DNA of 45,905 nt from Nocardioides cremeus (GCF_030518195.1 NZ_JAULSC010000023.1:1-45905), one strand, 5' to 3'. Shown: positions 15,344 to 23,632, counted from the stretch's first letter. A program made the numbers and translations. Notes: generated from the sequence alone by a model not told the origin.

Positions 15344-16845
15344 AGCCGGTCCCCGACCTCGACGGCGGCACGCTCGCCCGCGCGCACGGCGCCGTCCATG
15401 TAGCCCGACCAGTACGTCGACGTCTCGGTGCCGGCCCAGTGCACCCGCCCGAACGGACGCCGGATGGACGGGCCGAAGTCGACCATCGTGCCGGGTGCGT
15501 GCAGCGCGGTCGGGCCGCCGCGGGTCCAGCGCTCCTTCGTCCAGTCGCTCTCGGTGTACTCGATCGGGCGCAGTGCGCGCTCGCCGAACATGTCGGCGAA
15601 GCCGCGCAGCACGGCCTCGCGCCGCTCGCGCCGGCGCCGGGGCCCCTGCTCGCGCCAGGTGCTGCCGCCGACGAAGGCCAGCAGCACGCCGGGGGTGCCC
15701 GAGGGCGGGGAGTTGTCGAAGACAGCACGCGCGGCCCCCGAGTCGTTGATGCCGAAGCCGTTGAGCCCGTCCTCGCGCCAGAAGGGCGTCTCGTAGACCG
15801 CGTCGCACTTCATCAGCTGGCCCATGTCCATGTGCCGCAGCAGCTGTCGCCGGTCGGTGGGCAGCTGCGGGTCCCAGTCGATGTCGAGCACCAGCGGCGG
15901 CGGCACCGCGACCACGACGCGTCGGGCCCGCACGGTGCCGCGCCGGGTCTGCACCAGTGCGTGGGGGCCGCGCTGCTCGATGCGACGGACCGGGGCCCGC
16001 AGCGCGACCACGTCACCCAGGCGGCGGGCGAGCCGGATCGGCACCAGCTGGGAGCCGCCGACGAAGCGGCGCTCCTGGGCGCCTCCCGCGGTGTCGGAGT
16101 TGCGGGAGAAGGTGCCGACGTGGGTCTCGTCGCCGCTGGCGGCGACGTACCAGAGCACGAAGAGCAGCGAGAGCTCGTCGGGGTCGGCGCCGAAGCCCGG
16201 CTGGGTCCACGACTTGATCAGGTTGCCCACGCCGGAGGCGTTGACGGCGTTGCGGCGGATGAACTCGCCCAGGCTCATCGCGTCCCACTCGCGCGCGCTC
16301 GGGTGCGACCACGGGGCGCTGACGTCGATCTCGGCGGCCATCGAGTCGATGCGGGTCAGCAGCACGCCGGCGTCGGGCAGGATCGTGGGATCCGGCGGGA
16401 CGGTGCCGGTGTACTCCTGGCGGCCGGTGGTCGAGGAGATGTAGACGCTGTTGCCCTCGTTGTGCTGCAGGAACGTGCGCACGCCCATCCGCTGCGCCAG
16501 GGCGGCGATGCGGCCCTGCGTCGGGCCGATGAAGGCGCCGCCGGCCTCGATGGTGCCGCCGGCCTCGAGGTGGTGGTTGAGCACCCGCCCGCCGACCCGG
16601 TCGCGCGCCTCGACGCACAGCACGTCGACCCCCCGGCGAGCCAGCCGTTCCGCGGCGACGAGCCCGGAGATGCCGGCGCCGACCACGACCACGTCGGCGC
16701 GCCGGGGGAGCGGCCCCTGTCGGCCGGCCGGCTGGGCGTCGGCTGCGTGGAGCAGCCCGGGCGCCAGTGCGCCGAGGGCCGCGCCGGCGCCGCCGCCCAG
16801 CAGCAGGCGGCGGGAGAGGTCGAGGTCGGGGGACTGCGGTGTCAT
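15340..16845 (-). CDS. Tat-exported flavin monoamine oxidase family protein
   Basis: This 501-residue FAD enzyme belongs to the amine oxidase/MAO family. An N-terminal SRRLLLGGGAGAALGA with twin arginines at 12-13 indicates export by the Tat pathway with bound FAD. The Rossmann motif VVVVGAGISGLVAAERLARRG starts near residue 52, EARDRVGGRV follows, and the C-terminal VHWAGTETSTYWSGYMDGAVRAGERAA is the typical FAD-contact and substrate region. It would oxidise an amine outside the membrane to an aldehyde, ammonia and hydrogen peroxide. It is the first gene of the operon with the propeller protein and ung, and is divergent from a TetR regulator 60 bp away that probably controls it. Confidence 0.88.
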   Translation of the reverse strand: MTPQSPDLDLSRRLLLGGGAGAALGALAPGLLHAADAQPAGRQGPLPRRADVVVVGAGISGLVAAERLARRGVDVLCVEARDRVGGRVLNHHLEAGGTIEAGGAFIGPTQGRIAALAQRMGVRTFLQHNEGNSVYISSTTGRQEYTGTVPPDPTILPDAGVLLTRIDSMAAEIDVSAPWSHPSAREWDAMSLGEFIRRNAVNASGVGNLIKSWTQPGFGADPDELSLLFVLWYVAASGDETHVGTFSRNSDTAGGAQERRFVGGSQLVPIRLARRLGDVVALRAPVRRIEQRGPHALVQTRRGTVRARRVVVAVPPPLVLDIDWDPQLPTDRRQLLRHMDMGQLMKCDAVYETPFWREDGLNGFGINDSGAARAVFDNSPPSGTPGVLLAFVGGSTWREQGPRRRRERREAVLRGFADMFGERALRPIEYTESDWTKERWTRGGPTALHAPGTMVDFGPSIRRPFGRVHWAGTETSTYWSGYMDGAVRAGERAAVEVGDRL

Positions 16846-16859
16846 CTGGCTCCCGGTGC

Positions 16860-16898
16860 AAACGTGAACGTGTGTCAGTTTCAGCCGTACCCTACACT
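16860..16898 (+). promoter_or_regulatory. divergent promoter region between amine oxidase and tetR
   Basis: The 60-bp gap contains TACACT (16893-16898), a -10 hexamer 7 nt before the tetR ATG. An imperfect inverted repeat, AAACGTGA at 16860-16867 and TCAGTTT at 16875-16881, overlaps a direct repeat AACGTG-AACGTG (16861-16872). Autoregulation and control of the amine oxidase operon by the TetR protein is the natural reading, but the operator is imperfect. Confidence 0.4.
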
Positions 16899-16905
16899 GC
16901 GCCGC

Positions 16906-17613
16906 ATGGGAGCGGGACGAGCGCGAGAGCACCCCGGGGAGACCGGCGACGCGGCATCCGGGATGGACCCGGCCCTGGGAGCGGTACGCCGCGTGCCCAC
17001 GCAGGCCCGCAGCCGCCAGCGCGTCGAGGCGATCCTCGACGCGGCCGAGGCACTGGTGGTCCAGCAGGGGGTCGAGTCCCTGACCACCCGGGCCATCGCC
17101 GAGCACGCCGGCGTCCCGGTGGCCTCGCTCTACCAGTACTTCGGCGACAAGGAGGCGGTGCTGCTCGCCCTGGCCGGGCGCGACACCGCCGAGATGGACG
17201 ACCAGGTCGCCACCGACCTGGCGGCGCTGGAGGAGCTGGGGGAGCTCAGCGTGGCCGCGGTGGTGCGCACGGCGATGGAGGCCTTCGTGGCGGTCTACCG
17301 CCGCCGGCCGGCGTTCGTCGAGATCTACCTGCGTGGCCGCGGCAACGCCGCGGTGGCGCGCTTCGGGCGCGCCCACAACATCCGCATCGCCGAGGCGCTG
17401 CGCGACTTCGCGCTCGAGCGCGGCCTGTGCCGCGACGACCTCAGCCCCGCGGCCGCCGAGCTGGCCGTCGAGGTCGGTGACCGCGTCTTCCAGCTCGCCT
17501 ACGAGCACGATGCCGAGGGCGACCCGACGCTGGTCGAGGAAGGCGTGCTGATGATGACCGCCTACCTCGAGCGCTACGCCACCGCCGCCGGTCTCGAGGG
17601 GCTGCGCCGCTGA
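16906..17613 (+). CDS. TetR/AcrR-family transcriptional regulator
   Basis: The 235-residue protein has an N-terminal helix-turn-helix (about residues 59-86: LTTRAIAEHAGVPVASLYQYFGDKE), the classic TetR signature, followed by an all-helical ligand and dimerisation domain containing AVYRRRPAFVEIYLRGRG. The start at 16906 is supported by a -10 hexamer 7 nt upstream, implying a leaderless mRNA. A second in-frame ATG at 16963 would remove an unconserved 19-residue N-terminus and cannot be excluded. It is divergent from the amine oxidase operon, its most likely target. The inducer is unknown. Confidence 0.88.
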   Translation: MGAGRAREHPGETGDAASGMDPALGAVRRVPTQARSRQRVEAILDAAEALVVQQGVESLTTRAIAEHAGVPVASLYQYFGDKEAVLLALAGRDTAEMDDQVATDLAALEELGELSVAAVVRTAMEAFVAVYRRRPAFVEIYLRGRGNAAVARFGRAHNIRIAEALRDFALERGLCRDDLSPAAAELAVEVGDRVFQLAYEHDAEGDPTLVEEGVLMMTAYLERYATAAGLEGLRR

Positions 17614-17650
17614 CCTCCCGCCCGCCACGGGTTCGTTGCGCGGAGGCGGT

Positions 17651-18958
17651 TCAGCGGGACAGCGAGCGCGAGCCCTCCGAGCCGTAGCGACGCTGCGGGT
17701 TGGCGCCGATCGACTCCCTGCTGGCGGCGGTCCGCTTGGCCGGCGTCTTCTTCGCCGCAGCCTTCTTCGCCGGTGCCTTCTTGGCTGCAGCCTTCTTCGC
17801 AGGCGCCCGCTTCGCGGCCGTCTTCTTGGCCGGTGCCTTCTTCGAGGCCGACTTCCTGGCGGGTGCCTTCCTCGGCGCCTCCTCGGGGGTGGACCACTCG
17901 GCCAACCACGCGTCGAGCACCCGCCACGTGGTGTCGCGGGCCGCGCGACCGGTGAGCATGCCGAGGTGTCCGCCCGGGACGATCTCGAACCGCACGTCGG
18001 GCGAGCCCGAGAGCAGCGGCACCAGCGCCTTGACCGCGGGCACCGGGGCGATGCCGTCGGTGGCGCCGCCGAAGACCAGCACCGGGACGTCGATGCGGGC
18101 CAGGTCGATGGTGCGGTCGTCGAGCTCGAAGGTGCCGGTGCGCAGCACGTTGCCCTTGACGAAGCGGTGGTACAGCTGGCCGAAGGTGCGACCGGGGTAG
18201 GCGATCATGCCGGCGGTGAACCGGTCGACGGCCTCGATCTGGGCCAGGAAGTCGGCGTCGTCGAGGTGGGTGGCCAGCGCGAGCGGCTTGGTGACGAGCT
18301 TCTGGAACGACGAGAGCTGGAAGGCCCACTTGACCAGCGGCTTGGGCGCCCCGCCCATCGCCTGGTAGGCCCGGGTCACCGCCCCCCGCCCGGCGGTGGG
18401 GTTGAGCTGGAGCAGCGGGCGCAGCGGCGCCACGAGCGGCACCAGCGAGGTGTCGACCGGCGAGCCGACGATGCTCAGCGAGGCGATCGGCAGGTCGGGG
18501 GAGTCGGCGGCGGCGAGCATCGCGAAGATCCCCCCGAGGCTCCAGCCGACCACGTGCACCGGCCGGCCGCCGGCGTGGGCCGAGACCTCGCGGACCGCGG
18601 TCGGGACCACCTCGTCGACCCAGTGCTCCAGGCCGAGGTTGCGGTTGCGGAAGGAGACCTCGCCGTACTCCACGAGGTAGGTGGGGCGGCCCTCGGTCAC
18701 GAAGTGCTGCACCAGCGAGCAGCCACGGCGCAGGTCGTAGCAGGTCGACGGCGCCGCCAGCGGGGTCACCAGCAGCACCGGGTCGCCGACCTGACGGGTC
18801 GTGGCCGCCGGGCGGTAGTGGTAGACCTCGCGCAGCTCTCCGTCGTCGATCAGGGTGCGCGGCATCGGGCGCAGGTCGGCGATGCCGCCGTACAGCACCT
18901 TGTGCGCCACGTTGCTGGCCGCCGACACCACCTGGTCGGGCTTGGGGATCAGGTCCAC
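17651..18958 (-). CDS. alpha/beta hydrolase (PhaC-like fold, Ser nucleophile) with Lys/Ala-rich histone-like tail
   Basis: The first 355 residues form an alpha/beta hydrolase related to PHA synthases and lipases (COG3243-like). There is an N-terminal cap, LLVTPLAAPSTCYDL, the nucleophile elbow GWSLGG with Ser140, an acid in FGGATDGIAPV, and His in PGGHLGML. PHA synthases have Cys at this position, so polymerase activity is doubtful. Residues 363-414 are an almost pure repeat of KKAPAKK/KKAAAKK units, resembling histone H1, HupB or the PhaF tail, which bind DNA. The GTG at 18958 has AGGAGG 6 nt upstream. A -10 TAGTTT (18983 to 18978) sits just upstream. Roles in granule or nucleoid anchoring are possible but unproven. 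Confidence 0.82.
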   Translation of the reverse strand: MDLIPKPDQVVSAASNVAHKVLYGGIADLRPMPRTLIDDGELREVYHYRPAATTRQVGDPVLLVTPLAAPSTCYDLRRGCSLVQHFVTEGRPTYLVEYGEVSFRNRNLGLEHWVDEVVPTAVREVSAHAGGRPVHVVGWSLGGIFAMLAAADSPDLPIASLSIVGSPVDTSLVPLVAPLRPLLQLNPTAGRGAVTRAYQAMGGAPKPLVKWAFQLSSFQKLVTKPLALATHLDDADFLAQIEAVDRFTAGMIAYPGRTFGQLYHRFVKGNVLRTGTFELDDRTIDLARIDVPVLVFGGATDGIAPVPAVKALVPLLSGSPDVRFEIVPGGHLGMLTGRAARDTTWRVLDAWLAEWSTPEEAPRKAPARKSASKKAPAKKTAAKRAPAKKAAAKKAPAKKAAAKKTPAKRTAASRESIGANPQRRYGSEGSRSLSR

Positions 18959-19057
18959 GATCCACCTCCTGCCCCGCAAACTACCCCGGCCCCCGTGAGT
19001 TACGGGTGGCCCGCGACACCCCTGGCCGCGATCGCTCGTCGGAGGGTGGCAGGGCGG

Positions 19058-20491
19058 TCACGAGCGGCGGGCCGGGCGGACCGCCTTGCCGTGCGTGCCG
19101 ACGTCGGAGAGCTCGGTCATGAACGAGTCGGCCCAGGCGGCCACGTCGTGCTGGGTCACCGTGCGGCGCATCGCCTTCATCCGGCGCGTGGTCTCCTTCG
19201 ACTCGGCCTGGTAGGCCTCGAGCAGCGCGCTCTTCATGCCGTTGATGTCGTAGGGGTTGACCAGCCAGGCCTGGCGCAGCTCGTCGGCGGCGCCGGCGAA
19301 CTCCGAGAGCACCAGCGCGCCGTCGTCGTTGAAGCGGCAGGCGACGTACTCCTTGGCGACCAGGTTCATGCCGTCGCGGTAGGGCGTGACGACCATGACG
19401 TCGGCGGCGCGGTAGAGCGCGGCCATCTCCTCGCGCGGGTAGGAGGAGTGCAGGTAGGAGATCGCCGGGCGGCCGATGCGGCCCAGGTCGCCGTTGATGC
19501 GCCCCACGAGCCGGTCGATCTCGTCGCGCAGGATGCGGTACTGCTCGACCTGCTCGCGGCTGGGCACCGCGACCTGCACGAAGACGGCGTCCTCGACGTC
19601 GAAGTGGCCGTCGTCGATGAGCTCGCTGAAGGCGCGCAGCCGCGCGAAGATGCCCTTGGTGTAGTCGAGGCGGTCGATGCCCAGGAAGATCTTGCGCGGG
19701 TTGCCCAGCGCCTCGCGGATCTCCTTCGAGCGCTCGGCCACGGGCTCAGAGCGCGCCATCTCCTCGAAGCCGGCGGCGTCGATCGAGATCGGGAAGGGCC
19801 GGGCCCGCACGGTGCGTCCGTCGGGCAGGTAGACCAGGTCGCGGTGGGTCTTGTGACCCACGCGCTGGCGCACCAGGCGCACGAAGTTCTGCGCGCCGCC
19901 GGGCATCTGGAAGCCGACCAGGTCGGCGCCCAGCAGGCCCTCGAGGACCTGGCGGCGCCACGGCAGCTGCTGGAACAGCTCGCCGGGCGGGAACGGGATG
20001 TGCAGGTAGAAGCCGATGCGAAGGTCGGGGCGCAGGTCGCGCAGCATCTGCGGCACCAGCTGCAGCTGGTAGTCGTGCACCCACACCGTGGCGCCCTCGT
20101 TGGCCAACGACGCGGCGCGCTCGGCGAAGCGCTGGTTGACCGAGACGTAGGAGTCCCACCACTCCCGGTGGAACTCCGGCTTGGCGACCAGGTCGTGGTA
20201 GAGCGGCCACAGGGTGCCGTTGGAGAAGCCCTCGTAGAACCCCTCGATGTCGTCCTGGCTCATCGTCATCGGCGCCAGCTCGAGCCCGTCGTGCTCGAAC
20301 GGTTCGAGGTCCTGGTCGGTGCCGCCGGGCCAGCCGATCCACACGCCGTGGTTGGCGCGCATCACCGGCTCGATGGCGGTCACCAGACCACCGGGGGAGG
20401 TGCGCCAGCCCTTGGACCCGTCGGGCAGCACCACCCTGTCCACCGGCAGCCGGTTGGCGACGATCACGAGGTCGTAGGACACGGGACTCAC
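19058..20491 (-). CDS. otsA: alpha,alpha-trehalose-phosphate synthase (UDP-forming)
   Basis: This 477-residue GT20 enzyme joins UDP-glucose and glucose 6-phosphate to make trehalose 6-phosphate for osmotic and stress protection. It has the N-terminal VIVANRLPVDR, the substrate-binding VWVHDYQLQLVPQ, GFYLHIPFPPGE, LGIDRLDYTKGI and the C-lobe TPYRDGMNLVAKEY with a conserved acidic and SEFAGAA region. The start may be the GTG at 20491 or the GTG at 20482. A TAGGGT hexamer (20495 to 20490, minus strand) lies 7 nt before the latter and would make it leaderless. It follows a Gfo/Idh/MocA oxidoreductase after 16 bp. otsB lies about 2 kb away on the other strand. Confidence 0.94.
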   Translation of the reverse strand: MSPVSYDLVIVANRLPVDRVVLPDGSKGWRTSPGGLVTAIEPVMRANHGVWIGWPGGTDQDLEPFEHDGLELAPMTMSQDDIEGFYEGFSNGTLWPLYHDLVAKPEFHREWWDSYVSVNQRFAERAASLANEGATVWVHDYQLQLVPQMLRDLRPDLRIGFYLHIPFPPGELFQQLPWRRQVLEGLLGADLVGFQMPGGAQNFVRLVRQRVGHKTHRDLVYLPDGRTVRARPFPISIDAAGFEEMARSEPVAERSKEIREALGNPRKIFLGIDRLDYTKGIFARLRAFSELIDDGHFDVEDAVFVQVAVPSREQVEQYRILRDEIDRLVGRINGDLGRIGRPAISYLHSSYPREEMAALYRAADVMVVTPYRDGMNLVAKEYVACRFNDDGALVLSEFAGAADELRQAWLVNPYDINGMKSALLEAYQAESKETTRRMKAMRRTVTQHDVAAWADSFMTELSDVGTHGKAVRPARRS

Positions 20492-20507
20492 CCTAGGTGG
20501 CGTCGGC

Positions 20508-21551
20508 TCACCCCGCGTCGCCCGGGAGGAGGGGGTCGGCGCCGGGCAGCTCCACCCCGACCTGGCGGCGTACGTCGTCGAGCTGGGCCATCAGCGCCAG
20601 CGTCTGCTCGTGCGGCACCCACGGGCTCTCGCGCAGGCCCTCGCGCACGCAGCGGGCCACCTCGGCCACCTCGTTGCCGTAGCCGCCGCCCACGACCGGC
20701 TCCCGGCCCGTGATCCGCACCGGCTCGCCCTCCACGCCCGCCGCGTCGCGGGGCACGAACACCGCCGCGTCGGGGTGGTGGAACTGCCCCTCGAGGTGCA
20801 CGTGGCCGCGGTCGGTGGCCAGAGCCGCGGAGCGGTCGGACCACGCGGTCATCGACGCCGACAGCGTCGCCAGCGCTCCGCCCGGGTAGCGGCCCAGCAC
20901 GGCGACGTCCATGTCGGTGCCGCGCTCGGAGAGGTTCGCCTCGGCGTGCAGGCGCTCGGGCGCGCCGAGCAGCAGGTGGGCCAGGGTCAAGGGGTAGATG
21001 CCCATGTCGAGCAGCGCCGAGGCGCCCAGCACCGGGTCGAGCAGCCGGTCGTCGGGCGCGGCGTCGACGTGGAAGCCCAGCTCGGCGCGCAGCGTGCGGG
21101 GGGTGCCGAGCTCGCCCGAGGCCAGCCGCTCGCGCAGCTCGCGCACGACCGGGTGGCAGGCGGTCCACATCGCCTCCATCAGGAAGCGGTCGTGGTGGCG
21201 GGCCAGGCGCACCATCTCCTGCGCCTGCGCCGGGTCGAGGGTCACCGGCTTCTCGCACAGCACGTGCTTGCCGGCCTCGAGCGCCATCCGCACGTGCTCC
21301 AGGTGCAGCGCGTGCGGCGAGGCGACGTAGACGACGTCGACCCCCTCGTCGGCGACCAGGTCGGCGTACGACGCGTGGGCGCGGGCGCCGGGGGCGTGCT
21401 CGGCCACGAACGCCTCGGCCGACTCCAGGCGCCGGGCTCCCACGGCCACCAGCTCCGAGCCCGGCACCAGCGCCAGGTCGGCGGCGACCTTGCGTGCGAT
21501 CTTGCCCGTGGTGAGGAAGCCCCACCGCACCGTCTGCTGCTCGCTCGTCAT
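20508..21551 (-). CDS. Gfo/Idh/MocA-family NAD(P)-dependent oxidoreductase
   Basis: The 347-residue protein has an N-terminal Rossmann fold (VRWGFLTTGKIARKVAADL) and the conserved catalytic-loop Lys in HVLCEKP. The C-terminal alpha/beta domain contains LLDMGIYPL, whose Asp-x-x-x-Tyr/His pattern is typical for sugar or inositol dehydrogenases of this family. The ATG at 21551 is preferred over the GTG at 21560 because TAGGGT (21564 to 21559, minus strand) ends 7 nt upstream, placing the transcript start at the ATG. It is probably co-transcribed with otsA (16 bp gap), suggesting a link to sugar metabolism, but the substrate is unknown. Confidence 0.88.
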   Translation of the reverse strand: MTSEQQTVRWGFLTTGKIARKVAADLALVPGSELVAVGARRLESAEAFVAEHAPGARAHASYADLVADEGVDVVYVASPHALHLEHVRMALEAGKHVLCEKPVTLDPAQAQEMVRLARHHDRFLMEAMWTACHPVVRELRERLASGELGTPRTLRAELGFHVDAAPDDRLLDPVLGASALLDMGIYPLTLAHLLLGAPERLHAEANLSERGTDMDVAVLGRYPGGALATLSASMTAWSDRSAALATDRGHVHLEGQFHHPDAAVFVPRDAAGVEGEPVRITGREPVVGGGYGNEVAEVARCVREGLRESPWVPHEQTLALMAQLDDVRRQVGVELPGADPLLPGDAG

Positions 21552-21688
21552 GCGGCCCACCCTAGGGACCCCTCTGGGTGCCCGAGGGCGGTGGCGGACA
21601 CGCCTCGCGGTAATGACACGGGTGTAGTTCGGTGGTCTACGATGAGCACCAGTCCACCCACCTCGTCAGCCCAGTCCGGAGATGCCGC

Positions 21689-21988
21689 ATGGAGCCCCAG
21701 CGGGACGCCGCCCACGCCCAGCCCGTCACCGAGGGTCCGCTGCTCAGCGATCGCGACAGCGAGATCCTGGCCTTCGAGCGCCAGTGGTGGAAGTACGCCG
21801 GTGCCAAGGAGAGCGCGGTGCGCGAGAAGTTCGACATGAGCTCGACGCGCTACTACCAGGTCCTCAACGCCCTCATCGACAAGCCGGAGGCCCTCGAGGC
21901 CGACCCGCTGCTGGTGCGCCGGCTGCGCCGCCTGCGCGCCGCGCGCCAGCGCCAGCGCTCCGCCCGCCGACTGGGCTTCGAGGTCTGA
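21689..21988 (+). CDS. DUF3263 family small protein
   Basis: This 99-residue protein matches the DUF3263 family: LLSDRDSEILAFERQWWKYAGAKESAVREKF then MSSTRYYQVLNALIDKPEAL, a predicted helical helix-turn-helix-like unit, ending in a very basic RRLRRLRAARQRQRSARR tail that could bind nucleic acid. It precedes the LytR_C/VirR-like gene by 5 bp, the same order as Rv0430-Rv0431 in Mycobacterium tuberculosis. A possible promoter lies upstream, with TACGAT (21638-21643) as -10. Function is unknown. A role as regulator or partner of the envelope protein is inferred from conserved synteny. Confidence 0.85.
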   Translation: MEPQRDAAHAQPVTEGPLLSDRDSEILAFERQWWKYAGAKESAVREKFDMSSTRYYQVLNALIDKPEALEADPLLVRRLRRLRAARQRQRSARRLGFEV

Positions 21989-21993
21989 GCGCC

Positions 21994-22524
21994 GTGGCCC
22001 CCCACCAGCGTCCCCGCACCGAGCGCGGCACCGTGCTGCCCTCGCCCGTGGTGATCCTCTCGGTCATCGCCGTGGCGATGGCCGCCTTCGCCTTCGTGGC
22101 CACCCAGGGCTCCGAGCCCACCGAGCGCGAGATCACCCCCGCCGCCCGCGAGGCGGTGCAGGACCAGGGCGAGGACCAGGAGCCGGAGGTCGAGGAGAAG
22201 GCCGAGCCGGCCGAGCCGAAGCCGACCAAGAAGCCCGCGCCGGCGATCAAGCGCGGCGAGGTCTACGTCGAGGTCTACAACAACTCCTCGGTGACCGGCC
22301 TGGCCGGGCGGGTCGCCCAGCGCGCCACCGGCGCCGGCTGGCAGGTGGTCGGCGAGGACAACTGGTACGGCACCGTGCCGGCCACCACCGTCTACCACCC
22401 GCCCAAGCTCGAGCGGGCCGCCAAGCTGCTGGCCCTCGACCTCGGCATCGACCGCACCCTGCCGGCCACGGGTGCGATGAAGCTCGACCGCCTCACCCTG
22501 ATCCTGACCGGCGAGCTCGACTGA
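21994..22524 (+). CDS. LytR_C-domain membrane protein (VirR-like)
   Basis: The 176-residue protein has a cytoplasmic N-terminus, one transmembrane helix (about residues 18-38), a Glu/Pro/Lys-rich extracytoplasmic linker (about 45-85) and a C-terminal LytR_C domain (YVEVYNNSSVTGLAGRVAQ to the end). The LytR_C domain occurs in cell-wall proteins, including mycobacterial VirR, which scaffolds envelope and vesicle functions. The GTG start lies 5 bp after the DUF3263 stop and its stop is 8 bp before otsB, so the three genes probably form an operon. A structural role at the envelope is inferred. Confidence 0.83.
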   Translation: MAPHQRPRTERGTVLPSPVVILSVIAVAMAAFAFVATQGSEPTEREITPAAREAVQDQGEDQEPEVEEKAEPAEPKPTKKPAPAIKRGEVYVEVYNNSSVTGLAGRVAQRATGAGWQVVGEDNWYGTVPATTVYHPPKLERAAKLLALDLGIDRTLPATGAMKLDRLTLILTGELD

Positions 22525-22532
22525 GCCTGGCC

Positions 22533-23378
22533 ATGGAGTTCGTCTCCGCCGCGGCCGAGGGCCGCTACGCCGCCCTGGTGCGCGCCGCCGCCGAGAGCGT
22601 CGTGGGCCTCGACTTCGACGGCACCCTGTCGCCGATCGTCGACGACCCCGAGCAGGCGCACATCCACCCTGACGCCGCCGACGTCCTGGTCGCCCTGGCC
22701 GCGCAGGTGCGGGCGGTCGCCGTGGTCACCGGGCGCCCGGCCCGCCAGGCGCTCGACCTCGGCGGCCTCGAGGAGGTCGCCGACGCGGTGCACGCCAGCG
22801 GCAAGGACCTCTACGTCTTCGGCCAGTACGGCAACGAGCGGTGGTCCTCCGACCAGCGGCGCATCGTCTCCCCGCGCCCGCCCGCCGGCTTGGCCACCTT
22901 CGAGCGCGAGCTGCCCCGGGTGCTGCGCGAGGGCGACGCCGCCGACGCCTGGATCGAGGACAAGGGGCTCGCGGTCGCGGTGCACACCCGCCGGCTGCCC
23001 GACCCCACCGCGGCCTTCGAGCGGCTCGAGGGGCCGGTCGGTGACCTCGCCCGGGCCCACGGGCTGGTGGTCGAGCCCGGCCGCCACGTGCTCGAGGTGC
23101 GCTCGCCGGGCATGCACAAGGGCCAGGCCGTCGACACCCTGGTCAGGCTGACCGGGGCCTCCGGACTCCTCTTCGCCGGCGACGACCTCGGCGACGTCGA
23201 GGCCTTCGAGGCGGTCAGCGCCCACGGACGCAGCGGCGCCGCGACCCTGCTGGTCGCCGTGGCCTCCGAGGAGCAGCAGGCCCTCGTCGAGCGCGCCGAC
23301 GTGCTGGTCTCCGGGCCCGACGAGGTGCTCGAGCTGCTGCGCACCTTCACCGCCGACGCCGAGGCGCTGCGGGCCTGA
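22533..23378 (+). CDS. otsB: trehalose-6-phosphate phosphatase
   Basis: The 281-residue HAD-superfamily enzyme dephosphorylates trehalose 6-phosphate made by OtsA. Motif I is DFDGTLSP with the nucleophile Asp27 and acid/base Asp29, motif II is VVTGRP, the cap contains YGNERW, motif III Lys lies in MHKGQAV and motif IV is FAGDDLGDVEAF. The start ATG follows the VirR-like gene by 8 bp. Length and motifs are those of a complete enzyme. Unusually, otsA is on the opposite strand beyond three genes, so the two trehalose steps are transcribed separately. Confidence 0.93.
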   Translation: MEFVSAAAEGRYAALVRAAAESVVGLDFDGTLSPIVDDPEQAHIHPDAADVLVALAAQVRAVAVVTGRPARQALDLGGLEEVADAVHASGKDLYVFGQYGNERWSSDQRRIVSPRPPAGLATFERELPRVLREGDAADAWIEDKGLAVAVHTRRLPDPTAAFERLEGPVGDLARAHGLVVEPGRHVLEVRSPGMHKGQAVDTLVRLTGASGLLFAGDDLGDVEAFEAVSAHGRSGAATLLVAVASEEQQALVERADVLVSGPDEVLELLRTFTADAEALRA

Positions 23379-23447
23379 GCCCTGCGGGCGACCCGGAGGG
23401 CGTCCGCATCCTGGATGGCCGGTTCGCATGGCGAGACGGTCGACGCG

Positions 23448-23453
23448 TACAGT
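23448..23453 (+). promoter_or_regulatory. putative -10 box for the riboswitch transcript
   Basis: TACAGT fits TAnnnT and ends 7 nt before the predicted 5' end of the SAM-I aptamer, so transcription would begin essentially at the riboswitch. No clear -35 element is visible. Confidence 0.5.
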
Positions 23454-23459
23454 GGCGCC

Positions 23460-23622
23460 TGCTCATCAAGAGGGACTGAGGGAACGGCCCGTCGACGTCC
23501 CGGCAACCGCCACGATCCTCCGCCCACCAGGGCGTCCGCACCTGCGGACCACCTGCGACAGCGGTTCGTGGAAACGGTGCTACATCCGGCCCGGTGCGAG
23601 AGACGCCCGGGGAAGATGAGAA
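23460..23622 (+). promoter_or_regulatory. SAM-I (S-box) riboswitch
   Basis: The leader shows the S-box landmarks in order. P1 5' strand CTCATC (23462-23467) is followed by AAGAG, GGACTGAGGGA, ACGGCCCG, CCGGCAACC, a variable P3 arm, GGTGCTACATCCGGCC, a P4 hairpin, and GGAAGATGAG, whose GATGAG (23615-23620) closes P1. The layout matches the Bacillus yitJ aptamer closely. The P1 3' strand touches the AAGGAGG ribosome site (23621-23627) of the next gene, so SAM binding probably blocks translation initiation. No terminator hairpin with a T-run is present. SAM-IV was considered, but the AAGAG and GGAAGATGAG context fits SAM-I. Confidence 0.88.
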
Positions 23623-23632
23623 GGAGGACTTC

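Noticed and set aside
17651..18958. PHA synthase (PhaC)
   Set aside because: The nucleophile elbow is GWSLGG with Ser where PhaC needs Cys, so only hydrolase-family membership is claimed.
20295..20307. TCGAAC-G-GTTCGA resembling a LexA box inside otsA
   Set aside because: The spacer is 1 bp instead of 4 and the site lies inside coding sequence, so LexA would not bind.
23460..23622. SAM-IV riboswitch
   Set aside because: SAM-IV is common in actinobacteria, but the AAGAG after P1, the GGTGCTACATCC segment, P4 hairpin and GGAAGATGAG closing strand follow the SAM-I arrangement. A covariance search could overturn this.
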